The notes: generated by a model from the sequence alone, not told the origin. A DNA stretch of 64,000 nucleotides from Rheinheimera sp. (GCA_003543135.1 DPJG01000027.1:1-64000); one strand, 5' to 3'; counted from the first letter of the stretch, positions 17,974 to 26,746 are shown. A program made the numbers and translations.

Positions 17974-18042
17974 TCTTGACATTAACATTTATGCAACCAT
18001 AGTAAAGCTCTATCCCAGACACGGACCGTCAAGGAAACAGTC
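17974..18042 (+). promoter_or_regulatory. conserved RAYT leader
   Basis: The stretch between the left array and the RAYT start (TTAACATTTATGCA, CCATAGTAAA, GACACGGACCGTCAAG) is repeated nearly base for base before the RAYT fragment at 20190-20373. Conservation across two copies shows it belongs to the mobile unit and may hold its promoter or a transposase binding site. A promoter cannot be assigned with confidence. Confidence 0.6.
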
Positions 18043-19011
18043 ATGCCTATGCCCAGAAAAGCCCTGGTATCTGTCGATACCACACCCAGTTATCATGTTG
18101 TTAGTCGCTGCGTGCGCCGCACTTTTTTATTTGGTGTGGTGGATAACAAAGATTTCAGCCATCGCCGGGACGCCATAGTTGCGCGTTTGGCAGAGCTTAC
18201 TCAGTTGTTTTGTATTGATATTTCGGCTTACGCCATTATGTCTAATCATTACCATTTGGTGGTTCGCATTCAAAAACAACGCGCTCTGGATTTATCCGCA
18301 GAAGAAGTTATCACACGTTGGAGTGCTTTGTATTCCTTGCCTGTTTTATCGAAAAGGTATGCTGATGGCGAAGGCATGTGTGATGCTGAAACCATTGAAG
18401 CGATTCGGCAAATTGAGGAGCGCAGGGCAAGGCTTTATGACTTAAGTTGGTTTATGCGTTGCTTAAACGAACCCATAGCGCGCATGGCCAATACTGAAGA
18501 CCATTGCACCGGCAGGTTTTGGGAGGGGCGGTTTAAATCCCAGGCGCTGCTGGATGAATGTGCAGAGTTGCAGGCCATGGCATACGTTGATTTAAACCCT
18601 ATCCGCGCCACAATGGCAACAACGCTTGAAGAAAGCGACTTTACTTCCATTCAGGTAAGACTCGACAACACCAAATCGCCAATGCGGCCACTCCTGCTGC
18701 CCTTTGCCGGTGACTCACATCAAACAAACAACCCCACCCATATTCCGTACAATTTAGTTGAATATATTCAGTTAGTTGATTGGAGTGGCCGTCAAATAAA
18801 AGCCGGCAAACGTGGGTTTATCAGCGCGGACATTCCGCCCATTCTGACAAAATTACACATTCGTTCAGAAGCCTGGCTTGCAAACTGCGAAGGGCTGGAG
18901 CGCAACTATCATCGTGTGATTGGCAGTGCAGCCCGGATGATGGAATTTTGCGAAAAATTTAAACAACAACGTATTGTGGGCATTACCGCAGCACGACAAG
19001 CATTTGGTTAG
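18043..19011 (+). CDS. REP-associated tyrosine transposase (RAYT, Y1/HUH)
   Basis: This is a 322-residue single-strand transposase of the IS200/IS605-related RAYT class, which acts on short palindromic or repeated extragenic elements. The HUH motif is H69-Y-H71 within AIMSNHYHLVVRI. The nucleophile is probably Y181 in MAYVDLNPIRA. RFWEGRFKSQALLDE precedes it, as in the family. A C-terminal extension (about 215-322) holds a positively charged tail (KFKQQRIVGITAARQAFG). ATG codons at 18043 and 18049 are both possible, and the fragment at 20190 retains only the second. It is flanked by opposite-facing repeat arrays and looks intact, so it may be active. Confidence 0.93.
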   Translation: MPMPRKALVSVDTTPSYHVVSRCVRRTFLFGVVDNKDFSHRRDAIVARLAELTQLFCIDISAYAIMSNHYHLVVRIQKQRALDLSAEEVITRWSALYSLPVLSKRYADGEGMCDAETIEAIRQIEERRARLYDLSWFMRCLNEPIARMANTEDHCTGRFWEGRFKSQALLDECAELQAMAYVDLNPIRATMATTLEESDFTSIQVRLDNTKSPMRPLLLPFAGDSHQTNNPTHIPYNLVEYIQLVDWSGRQIKAGKRGFISADIPPILTKLHIRSEAWLANCEGLERNYHRVIGSAARMMEFCEKFKQQRIVGITAARQAFG

Positions 19012-19124
19012 TTTGCGTAGGCTATAAACATTTTTTGTTAAAACAGCATAATGCTGCGCCTCGCTTTGCCTGATATTGTCTGACAAACCGTTATTTTCTG
19101 TTGTGGACTATTTAGTTGTGCCTG

Positions 19125-19229
19125 AAAAACCAAAGCCCACCGGTCACGATGGGCTTTTTGTTTTTTTCAATCCTTGCAAAGGTAATCTGTGGTTTGGGCA
19201 CAGTGGTTTATTTGCTTAGATGGGTGTCT
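19125..19229. repeat. 105-base direct repeat, copy 1
   Basis: This segment is repeated at 19270-19374 with, by eye, one difference (CACGATG against CAGGATG). It contains a terminator-like hairpin (AAAGCCCA and TGGGCTTT, 19130-19160) and ends within a right-array unit. A partial third copy (GGTTTAGGCACAGTGG and onward) begins near 19447. Confidence 0.9.
19130..19160 (+). terminator. RAYT terminator, first copy
   Basis: AAAGCCCA pairs with TGGGCTTT around CCGGTCACGA, followed by a T-rich tract. It stands 118 bases after the RAYT stop. Confidence 0.75.
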
Positions 19230-19495
19230 TTGTATTTGGTGGCCTCAGATGGGTGTCCTTGTATTTGTTAAAAACCAAAGCCCACCGGTCAGGATGGGCT
19301 TTTTGTTTTTTTCAATCCTTGCAAAGGTAATCTGTGGTTTGGGCACAGTGGTTTATTTGCTTAGATGGGTGTCCTGGTATTTTTGGGTGTCCTGAATTAA
19401 TACTTAGATGGGTGTCCTTGTATTTGCTTGGTGTCCTTGTATTTGTGGTTTAGGCACAGTGGTTTATTTGCTTCGGTAGGTGTCCTTGTATTTGC
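19218..19495. repeat. right repeat array of GGGTGTCCTTGTATTTG units
   Basis: Near-identical units start at 19218, 19247, 19363, 19406, 19428 and 19475, with a degenerate one at 19384. The fullest form is AGATGGGTGTCCTTGTATTTG. All face the same way, opposite to the left array. Unit spacing is irregular because some copies sit inside the 105-base duplication. This is an extragenic repeat family linked to the adjacent RAYT, not a CRISPR: there are no constant-length spacers. Confidence 0.9.
19270..19374. repeat. 105-base direct repeat, copy 2
   Basis: Second copy of the 19125-19229 segment, shifted by 145 bases and including a second version of the terminator hairpin (19275-19305). Near identity implies a recent duplication. 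Confidence 0.9.
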
Positions 19496-19512
19496 CCCTC
19501 TTTTGTGGATGT

Positions 19513-20073
19513 TTATTTTTTGTCGACTTCGGTTTCTTTATAATAAAAATGTCTTTTGTAAATAGACATACAAGAAAGAAGCAGAAAATACATTGGAATA
19601 ATCAATCCGTATGAATTGAATACTTCGCGCTCGCCAATACCTGTCTCTGGATAAATAAACTTTTGACCGGTTTCAAGAATATCAATAGCCTCGATGTGAT
19701 AGCTGTACTCGTTATTAAAAAGGTTTTCTGTTTGTTTTAGGTAGTACAGAACCTCTACTGGTGGTGTTACTGCTGCCGAGATACTTGAGCAATTTATCCA
19801 TCCGGAGAATTGCACAATACCATCAGCAATTGATGTATCTAAGAATACGGTATCAGAGCCCTTCACATTCCTTGTGCATTCGTACGAATACAACGAGCCG
19901 GCAACCTTTTTAAGTTCATCTTTTTTAGTGCCAACAGTTATAAAACTGAACTGGAACGCTGAAAGCAACGAAGCAAATGCGATTATTAGCTGGATTGATG
20001 TGGGCAGGTCATAAATCCGTTGCCGAAAAGAAGAGTCCGCTTTAGCGATCTTATTAACTATTTTCATGTTCAT
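19513..20073 (-). CDS. hypothetical membrane protein, two membrane segments
   Basis: I recognise no family. The 186 residues have a hydrophobic helix near 28-50 (SIQLIIAFASLLSAFQFSF), an extracytoplasmic region of about 100 residues with two Cys (SYECTRN and WINCSS) and a second helix near 152-168 (YGLIIPMYFLLLSCMSIY). It lies between the right repeat array and the RAYT 5' fragment, so it is a passenger between two related elements. Its start overlaps the stop of an upstream truncated frame. AT-rich composition suggests acquisition. A toxin-immunity or defence accessory role is conceivable but not supported by any motif. Confidence 0.65.
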   Translation of the reverse strand: MNMKIVNKIAKADSSFRQRIYDLPTSIQLIIAFASLLSAFQFSFITVGTKKDELKKVAGSLYSYECTRNVKGSDTVFLDTSIADGIVQFSGWINCSSISAAVTPPVEVLYYLKQTENLFNNEYSYHIEAIDILETGQKFIYPETGIGEREVFNSYGLIIPMYFLLLSCMSIYKRHFYYKETEVDKK

Positions 20074-20187
20074 TGCCCTTTTTCCAGCTTATTGCTGTGG
20101 ATTCGTCCATTGGATCTGACTACCCCTGTAAGCTTTGTCTTGTTTTTTTCCAAATTTTCGTTAGCCAACCCAGTATCTCTCACCTGA
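20070..20187 (-). pseudogene. truncated ORF tail coupled to the membrane protein gene
   Basis: On the minus strand the frame runs VRDTGLANENLEKNKTKL, then SNGRIHSNKLEKGQ and TGA. The TGA overlaps the ATG of the next gene (ATGA overlap). Upstream the frame runs into RAYT repeat sequence at about 20187. The tail therefore looks like the 3' end of a gene cut off by the element. No family is recognisable. Confidence 0.5.
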
Positions 20188-20189
20188 CT

Positions 20190-20373
20190 CCCAAGACACC
20201 CACTCAATCCCATCTTGAAATTAACATTTATGCAGCCATAGTAAAACTCTATCCAAGACACGGACCGTCAAGCAAATTGCCAAGCCTATGCCCAGAAAAA
20301 CCAGGTCTCTGTCGATAGCACACCCAGTTATCATGTGGTTAGTTGCTGTGTGCGCCGCACTTTTTTTATTTGG
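20190..20373 (+). pseudogene. 5' fragment of a second RAYT unit (repeat, leader and about 28 codons)
   Basis: This is a copy of the left-array unit (CCAAGACACCCACTCAA, one base shorter), the leader and the start of the RAYT gene, roughly 90 percent identical by eye to 17951-18136. The coding start at 20288 has lost one base early (ACCAGGTCTCTGTC against GCCCTGGTATCTGTC) and gained a T in the TTTTTTT run, so it is frameshifted twice. It stops after TTATTTGGT. It has the same orientation as the intact copy. Confidence 0.88.
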
Positions 20374-20392
20374 TATTGCCCGTTTATGACGA

Positions 20393-20417
20393 TAAAAAAC
20401 CCGGCTTGCCGGGTTTT
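20393..20417. terminator. terminator of the GlyGly-CTERM gene
   Basis: AAAACCCGGC and GCCGGGTTTT pair around a 3-5-base loop, with A and T flanks on both sides. It lies 24 bases after the stop of the minus-strand gene. Confidence 0.88.
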
Positions 20418-20440
20418 CAGGATGAAGTGCGTTGATTCAC

Positions 20441-23341
20441 TTAGTGCAGGCGGCGCATTGGTGCCAGCATTAGCAACACCAGCCAGAACCAGCTCAAACT
20501 ACCGCCACTTTTTTTATCTTCAGCGGCGATGTTCAATGACAAGGTCACCACACTGCGCGCGCCCAGTTCGTCCGTGGCCGTCAGCTGTACATTAAATGAG
20601 CCTTGCGTTGTTGGTGTGCCGCTAATCACGGCACCATTTAAACTCAAACCTGCAGGTAATGCCGTTACCGTGAGATTAATTTTGTGTTTTTCTGCATCAG
20701 TGACAAGGGTGTTTAAGTCAATCGCAAAGCTTTCACCCACTTTGGCGCTCAGTGTTGCACTGCCGGTTAGGGCAGGCGCTGCGTTTACCTGCAGCTGCAA
20801 ATCCGTTTTGAAGGTGGCGCCTGCCTTATCGGTCACATTCAGCTGAAAGGTTATATTTTGCACAGAGCTGGCTGAGCCTGAAATTACACCTGATTTGCTT
20901 AGTTGAAGTCCGTTTTGGGATTGTGCCGTGAAGTTAATCGCGCTTCCTTCCGGATCTTCAATATAGTCATTTAAATCAAGCGAAAACTGTGTGTTTTGGT
21001 TGGCAATAATCACAGGGAAAGGTTTTAGCAAGGCGGGCGCTGCGTTAATCTGATAAGGCAATTTGATATCACTGAGCAGTTCACCATCGCTGACACTTAA
21101 TGCCAGAGTTGCTTTACCGTTGCCCGAGCCGTCAAACTTCAGTTTATTGGCATCTGTGAATGTAAAGCCTGCAGCACTGAGCCCGGCGTAGGTCAGCGGC
21201 TGGTTTTCGTCGTCGCGGATAAAAGCAGCAATATCAACTTCAGTCGCCACCCCCTGATTCAGTTGAATTGGACTGACCACAGCCGGTAAATAAGGTGCTG
21301 TGTTGAGTTTAAAAAGTTTCAGTGTTTGTCTGTTACCGCTACCCAGGACCAACAGATGACCATCGAGCAATTGCAAACCTTCACCCGCTTTGCAGCAGTC
21401 AGTGCCGAGCGTTAGTTGCTGCCAGACGCCGGTAATATCATCATTTAACATAAATGTTGTTTGATGGGATTGGAAACTTCTGGCAATTTTTAAGCGTTTT
21501 TTGTAGTAGCTGCCTTCAGCAGAATTTCTGAGCAAAGCATTCACTTGCAGATTTCCATCCGGATCAGGGAACAATACCGTCGCCTGGTAACCACCTGTGT
21601 AAACTCTGTTATTTCCTTCCAGGAAAGGGCCGTCGGTATTCGGCATTGAGCCTGTTTTTTCCACACTAAACAGATTGTTTTTAAATGTTAATCTGGCAGT
21701 TTTGCCTGATGCCGGCATCAGAGCGAATAACGCGCCATTTAACTCAACCACAGCCCGGATAGATTGATGGTCTTGTGCCGTTAACGCAGCATCATTTAAT
21801 GTTTGCACCACACTGAGCGTGTCATTTTTGAGTTGTAATACCTTCAGGCCGTTATTGGCCAGCAAGATATAACCATCTTTTACTTTGATCTGGGGTTCAT
21901 AGATATAATTGCCAGCCAATGCAGGCCATGGTTTGGGCTCAGTCACCACAACAAGGCCCTGGGAGTTCTTACTAACAATACGATAATTGTGTGAACTGCC
22001 AAGCACATAGGTATCTTTGTCCACCTTGAAAAATGAGCTGCTGCTCACGTAACCATCCAGTTCTCCCAGCGTGCTGCGATACACTTCTTTCAGCGATTTC
22101 TTGTCATCAAGAGTCAGCAGCACCCGATGCGCGTTATCCTGCACCAGTACATAATGATTGTCGTTGCTGGCCACCATTGTTGCGCGTTCTAGCCGGGGAA
22201 AGCCGCGTTGGTCTGAAGTACGCTCCTGCAGTAATACCATCTTGTCTTGAGCAACTTCATAAGCCTGCAGTGACCATCGCGAATTTTGCCAGTATTCCTG
22301 ACGGTTGGTTTCGCTGTTGTAGTGTGTCGCCATGGTGCCGTTGGAGGTATTTAAAACTTTTCTTTCCCTGAACACATTATTGTCGCGATACAGCAGAAAT
22401 TGGCCGTCATATCTATTGGCAACAATATAATTACCGGAAACAACACCACTAAAGTCATAGAGGGAATTCAACTGAAGCAATTTTTCTGTCGTGGTTCCTG
22501 CCGATTCAATAGCTCCGGATGTGCCGTTAATCTGCAGCACGTGATAAGGGCCTGAATATGCCTGAAACATTAAACGGCCTGTGTCTGTGTCGTAAACCGG
22601 GTAGTTCGAGTAATTCGAGGTCGTGAGCTCCCGACGACCACTTTCGATAAAAACCCCATTGTTTAATTTAAATACATAAACATTAAGTTTATCCCAGTTG
22701 TTGCTCGCGATGCTGACCAGGATTTGGTCTTTATTGTTATATAAAAAGTTGTTGTATTGTATTTCCGGCGTGGCCGCTAACTGTCCGGCCAGTTCCAAAC
22801 CTGTATTTGTCACCTGATAAGCGCTGTAGATGTTTGTCTGGTAGTTATAAAGCACAAAGCTGTCTGGCGATTTTGGCGAAACGATATAGCTGTATCCAGA
22901 GACACCGGGCAGTGTTTTATAGGTTGCACTAAAATCCGCCTGCACTTTGAGTTCTGCCAGGGTTGAATTCGCCTGCCAAACCAGCGTTTTTCCATCCGGC
23001 GAGGCGTAGATCTGGTTTTCTCCGATATATTCTGAGTTTTTAAAGAGCGTCTCATGACGTTTTACCAGCCCTGCAGCGGTGCGCTCCAGAATGGAAAAGC
23101 CATATGCTGAGAACATCACGACATGGGTATTTCGTACCACTAACTGATTCTTATCGGTTTCATTGCTTTGTTCCTGGCTCGCTACTTCAGTAAGCGCAAT
23201 AGGCTCGCGGCTTTGTATTTGGCTTTCTTGTGCATTGAATACCGACCCGTATTTTGGGACCAGGTTGTCACTGGCATAAACCGGAGAAGTTGCCGCAATA
23301 ACTTGCATGAGCGCAAAAGCCGCCATGTTCCTTATGTTCAT
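20441..23341 (-). CDS. secreted beta-propeller/cadherin-like protein with GlyGly-CTERM tail
   Basis: This 966-residue exported protein has a signal peptide ending at PVYA (about residue 23), about 650 residues of repeated strand-turn units typical of a beta-propeller, and then three Ig/cadherin-like domains (from about 680). Their calcium-type motifs include NDYIEDPEG and NTLVTDAEKH. The C-terminus has the layout of a GlyGly-CTERM sorting signal: GGS, a hydrophobic helix (LSWFWLVLLMLAP) and a basic end (MRRLH). Such proteins are cleaved by rhombosortase and released through type II secretion in known cases. No rhombosortase gene is in this window. The biological role is unknown, perhaps adhesion or a surface scaffold. 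Confidence 0.85.
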   Translation of the reverse strand: MNIRNMAAFALMQVIAATSPVYASDNLVPKYGSVFNAQESQIQSREPIALTEVASQEQSNETDKNQLVVRNTHVVMFSAYGFSILERTAAGLVKRHETLFKNSEYIGENQIYASPDGKTLVWQANSTLAELKVQADFSATYKTLPGVSGYSYIVSPKSPDSFVLYNYQTNIYSAYQVTNTGLELAGQLAATPEIQYNNFLYNNKDQILVSIASNNWDKLNVYVFKLNNGVFIESGRRELTTSNYSNYPVYDTDTGRLMFQAYSGPYHVLQINGTSGAIESAGTTTEKLLQLNSLYDFSGVVSGNYIVANRYDGQFLLYRDNNVFRERKVLNTSNGTMATHYNSETNRQEYWQNSRWSLQAYEVAQDKMVLLQERTSDQRGFPRLERATMVASNDNHYVLVQDNAHRVLLTLDDKKSLKEVYRSTLGELDGYVSSSSFFKVDKDTYVLGSSHNYRIVSKNSQGLVVVTEPKPWPALAGNYIYEPQIKVKDGYILLANNGLKVLQLKNDTLSVVQTLNDAALTAQDHQSIRAVVELNGALFALMPASGKTARLTFKNNLFSVEKTGSMPNTDGPFLEGNNRVYTGGYQATVLFPDPDGNLQVNALLRNSAEGSYYKKRLKIARSFQSHQTTFMLNDDITGVWQQLTLGTDCCKAGEGLQLLDGHLLVLGSGNRQTLKLFKLNTAPYLPAVVSPIQLNQGVATEVDIAAFIRDDENQPLTYAGLSAAGFTFTDANKLKFDGSGNGKATLALSVSDGELLSDIKLPYQINAAPALLKPFPVIIANQNTQFSLDLNDYIEDPEGSAINFTAQSQNGLQLSKSGVISGSASSVQNITFQLNVTDKAGATFKTDLQLQVNAAPALTGSATLSAKVGESFAIDLNTLVTDAEKHKINLTVTALPAGLSLNGAVISGTPTTQGSFNVQLTATDELGARSVVTLSLNIAAEDKKSGGSLSWFWLVLLMLAPMRRLH

Positions 23342-23623
23342 GGATATTTCCTATACAAAGAGTTTCTTTACAGAGTTAATGGTAAAAGGGTGAGTTTAAT
23401 CGGTACAAAAGTAATAAAAAGCGCTGAAATATCACAAATAAATCACATTTAGGCAAGGAAAACAGCAGAAACACAGCAATAAAAGCCAAAGGGGAGATTT
23501 TAGGAGATAACACTCGGGTTTATCGGATATCTGATTTTGCAGGGCGGCTCTTTGGCCGCCTCAGCTTCATTGCAGGAGGATGTTCTGTGTGATGTTTCAG
23601 CTTTTTTATACTGAAGCCATCAC

Positions 23624-25579
23624 TTATTCCGGGGCTTTATATTGCAATACCACAGAATCCAGCGGTGCCAATTGAAGTTTTAACAAAGCCTGTTGTGATG
23701 CCTCTTTTCCCTCGAGCTTTAAAGTTTGAGTTTTGCCGGTCAACACGTCGGTAAATTGATAATCGCCGGCTGGCCAGTTCCATTGTTGCAGTAAATCTGC
23801 CGGCAATTTCAGGCTAAAACTGGCCTCGGTATCGGCAAAGTTTGCAACTACGATCAGCTTTTCCTCTGTGTTCCAGCGGGCAAAACTCAGTTGTTGTTCG
23901 CTGTAATGGCCCTTGTGAGTGGCGTTGTCAGCGGCATGGGCTTTGGCGGATAAATTGACCTGATGCAGGTTATAAAACTCCCCCTGAAGTGCGCTACTGG
24001 TGCTGCTAAAACTCAAGAGTGTCTGATAAAACTCCCGCAGTTGCTGTTGTTCTGCAGTTAAGCCGCCACCATCATATTTGCCGCCATTGAGCCAGCCCTG
24101 ATGGGCAGGTACACCAACATAATCAAAAATACTGGTGCGGCTGGGCTTGCCAAAACCTGCATCCAGCGCGCCTGCTTCACCTACTTCCTGGCCAAAATAA
24201 ATCAGAGTAGGGGCTTTGCCTATTAAGGCAGACACCACCATGGCCGGTTTGCCTTTGTCGGCAGAGCCTGCAAACTCTGGGCTCGCGATACGCTGCTCGT
24301 CGTGGTTTTCTAAAAACTTCAGCATATGCTGGTCGATATCGGCTACTTCGGCTTGTTTGCTCAGTACATCCGATGCCGTGCCTTTTCCTTGCATCAACAG
24401 TTTCAGACTGTCGTAAACACCCACTTTGTCGTACAGATAATCCATTTTGCCAAGGCCAACATAATCGCGGTACAGCGCGGGCTGATACACTTCGGCCAGC
24501 AGCACTGCGTCCGGGTTTTTCAGTTTGATCTGGCTGTTTAAATAACTCCAGAATTCGACCGGCACCATTTCGGCCATATCATAACGGAAGCCGTCCACGC
24601 CCAAATCCAGCCAGAACTGGGTGATATCACGAAACTTCAGCCAGGAATCCGGCAGCTCTTTGCCTTGCCAGAAAGCGGCGTGTTCGGCATAACTTTTTGT
24701 GTTGTATGCAGCGGGGAGGCGGTCAAAATCGTAGCTGCCGTCTGGCTTCACACCGTAGTTAATTTTCACCGTTTCATACCAGTCGTTTTGATCAGGTTTG
24801 GCCGAACGTGCGCCATTGCCTGTCCATTTGGCCGGCATTTCGGCAAATTTGCCATCAGCAAGCGGGTGAGGCTCACCGCCAAGTGGCTTCACATCTGTGT
24901 CGGGCACCACAAAAGCCTGACCCGGCACATAATAAAAATTGTTGTGTTTGTGGTATTCCAAAGACGTGTTGTCGTCGGCGCCAAAATCACGCACGCCCTC
25001 TGGTTTACCTAAAGATTGATAATGGCGCGCCACATGGTTGGGCACGATGTCGATCATCACTTTGATGCCGTGCTGGTGGGCGCGGCTCAGCAAAGCTTTA
25101 AATTCGTCCATCCGTTTGGCGGGATCCACCGCCAGGTCCGGGTTCACGCTGTAATAATCTTTCACCGCATAAGGTGAGCCGGCGCGGCCTTTCACTACAT
25201 CAGGGTCGTCCTGACTGATGCCATAAGCGCTGTAGTCGGCCACCAAAGCATGGTGTGGCACGCCGGTTAACCATAAATGGCTGACGCCCATGGCTTTTAA
25301 CGACAACAGGGCTGCGTCATTGATATCGTTAAATTTACCCACACCGTTCTGCGCCACTGTGCCCCAGGGCTGATTGGTGCTGTTGCTGTTGCCAAATAAC
25401 CGGGTAAAAGCCTGATAAATCACTATTTTGCCTTGTGGTTTTTCAGCAGTTTGATTTTTGTTTTGCTGAACTTGTTGTGGCTTAGTCATTTGAGTTTCGG
25501 CCTGTGGTTCTACAGCCGGCTGACAGCCCAGTAGCAATAAAGTGGCAAGGGTTGATGTTAAGTGTTTGAATTTGTTCAT
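23624..25579 (-). CDS. GH13 alpha-amylase family lipoprotein
   Basis: This 651-residue enzyme is predicted to hydrolyse alpha-1,4-glucans at the cell surface or in the periplasm. The N-terminus carries a lipobox (LLLLGC, Cys19) followed by a Gln/Thr-rich linker. GH13 regions are all visible: DIVPNHVARH, GFRYDMAEM (nucleophile Asp near 332), LLAEVYQP (acid Glu near 362) and LENHDEQR (Asp near 426). The C-terminal all-beta domain ends in LAPLDSVVLQYKAPE. It is a single gene between the GlyGly-CTERM protein and a small hypothetical. A remnant of a paralogue survives at 17729-17820. Confidence 0.94.
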   Translation of the reverse strand: MNKFKHLTSTLATLLLLGCQPAVEPQAETQMTKPQQVQQNKNQTAEKPQGKIVIYQAFTRLFGNSNSTNQPWGTVAQNGVGKFNDINDAALLSLKAMGVSHLWLTGVPHHALVADYSAYGISQDDPDVVKGRAGSPYAVKDYYSVNPDLAVDPAKRMDEFKALLSRAHQHGIKVMIDIVPNHVARHYQSLGKPEGVRDFGADDNTSLEYHKHNNFYYVPGQAFVVPDTDVKPLGGEPHPLADGKFAEMPAKWTGNGARSAKPDQNDWYETVKINYGVKPDGSYDFDRLPAAYNTKSYAEHAAFWQGKELPDSWLKFRDITQFWLDLGVDGFRYDMAEMVPVEFWSYLNSQIKLKNPDAVLLAEVYQPALYRDYVGLGKMDYLYDKVGVYDSLKLLMQGKGTASDVLSKQAEVADIDQHMLKFLENHDEQRIASPEFAGSADKGKPAMVVSALIGKAPTLIYFGQEVGEAGALDAGFGKPSRTSIFDYVGVPAHQGWLNGGKYDGGGLTAEQQQLREFYQTLLSFSSTSSALQGEFYNLHQVNLSAKAHAADNATHKGHYSEQQLSFARWNTEEKLIVVANFADTEASFSLKLPADLLQQWNWPAGDYQFTDVLTGKTQTLKLEGKEASQQALLKLQLAPLDSVVLQYKAPE

Positions 25580-25693
25580 TTATGCAATTCATTCGGCTAA
25601 CCTGAGTTCCATGCTAGCACAAAGGCTGTTGCCGGCGTTGTTCCTGCAAACGTATGCAGGCCACCAGAGCGGCGAGGTGCCTTTAGGCGGGGT

Positions 25694-25969
25694 TTAACCG
25701 GTAAAACGCCGGTCTATGGCGCTGATTTTGTCCAGCAGCGGGCTATTTTGCCAGTGCTCCGGCTCGGCAAAACTCAGCTGGGTGTCACTTTCCAGCACCA
25801 GCACAGCCCCCTGATAACCAAAATAGACATGGTGGCCAAAAAAACTGACTGCCACCTGCAAATCATTCAGCTGATAACCCACCCCAAATGGGGTGTCGGC
25901 AATTTGTCCAAAAGTTTCCACTTTGGCAAATACACTCAGCAGCAGTTGCGGTGCGGGCATGATCAGCAT
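25694..25969 (-). CDS. small hypothetical protein (91 aa)
   Basis: I do not recognise a family. The 91 residues have no signal peptide or membrane segment and alternate short strands (VGYQLNDLQVAVSFFGHHVY, then FGYQGAVLVLESD), suggesting a compact beta fold. In-frame ATGs at 25969 and 25960 make the start uncertain, and no strong ribosome binding site is seen. It lies upstream of the amylase gene in the same direction, 115 bases away. Confidence 0.6.
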   Translation of the reverse strand: MLIMPAPQLLLSVFAKVETFGQIADTPFGVGYQLNDLQVAVSFFGHHVYFGYQGAVLVLESDTQLSFAEPEHWQNSPLLDKISAIDRRFTG

Positions 25970-26146
25970 AAAAACAGCTTCTTTTCGTCAGTGAGCTTTC
26001 AGTATGGGTGACAGCTACATCCCTTGCCAATACCTGTTAAGGGGGAACAAAGGCTTGATCCGGCGATTGTTTTGGCATGCTGACCGCTTTTATTTGCAGC
26101 CTAAAAATGCACTTTGTATAGTCGGGGCAACTAAACAGGAGTATTT

Positions 26147-26746
26147 ATGATTTTTTCCCGCTTTTTTAACCACAAAATTTTACTAAGTTCGCTGTTGTTA
26201 AGCTGCAGCGGCGCAGTGGTTGCTGATACTGCCGCGGCACAACAACAATTTTTTCAGCAGCTTAGCACCCTCTGTGGCAAAGCTTTTGCTGGCAAGGTGG
26301 TGAAGGGCAATGCCAGTGACGACAAAATGCGCAGCCAGCAGTTGGTGATGCATGTACGTGAATGCAGCGACACTGAAATTAAAGTGCCGTTTCATGTCGG
26401 TGAAGACAGATCCCGTACCTGGGTGATCACTAAAACCAACACTGGCCTTAGATTAAAACACGATCACCGGCATAAAGACGGAAGCTCAGATAAAGTCACT
26501 ATGTATGGTGGCGACACTCAAAGTGCTGGCACAGCGCAGCAGCAACTGTTTCCGGCCGATCAATACTCCAAAGAGATGTTCACCGCTAACAATATGGCGG
26601 TGTCCAACGGCAATACCTGGCTGGTGGAAATTCTGCCAGGTAAAAGTTACCGCTACGGTTTAAGCCGCCAAGGCCGCGAATTTATGGTGGAATTTGATTT
26701 AACCAAAGAAGTCACACCACCACCGGCGCCCTGGGGGCATCCATAA
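26147..26746 (+). CDS. conserved-looking secreted hypothetical protein
   Basis: The protein has 199 residues with a clear signal peptide (LLSSLLLSCSGAVVA-DTAA). The mature part has two Cys (LCGKAF and RECSD), a central RTWVITKTNTGLRLKHDHRH segment and ends in PPAPWGHP. GGAG stands seven bases before the ATG. It is expected in the periplasm. I cannot name a function. It is divergent from the small gene at 25694 and is followed after 218 bases by the M28 peptidase. Confidence 0.75.
   Translation: MIFSRFFNHKILLSSLLLSCSGAVVADTAAAQQQFFQQLSTLCGKAFAGKVVKGNASDDKMRSQQLVMHVRECSDTEIKVPFHVGEDRSRTWVITKTNTGLRLKHDHRHKDGSSDKVTMYGGDTQSAGTAQQQLFPADQYSKEMFTANNMAVSNGNTWLVEILPGKSYRYGLSRQGREFMVEFDLTKEVTPPPAPWGHP

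Noticed and set aside
17677..17979. Open reading frame of about 100 codons on the plus strand
   Set aside because: It reads through the amylase remnant antisense and the tandem repeats, has no ribosome binding site and is repetitive only because the DNA is.
18043..20373. Composite transposon made of two RAYT copies
   Set aside because: The second copy is only a 5' fragment in direct orientation, and there are no paired terminal inverted repeats or target-site duplications that I can see.
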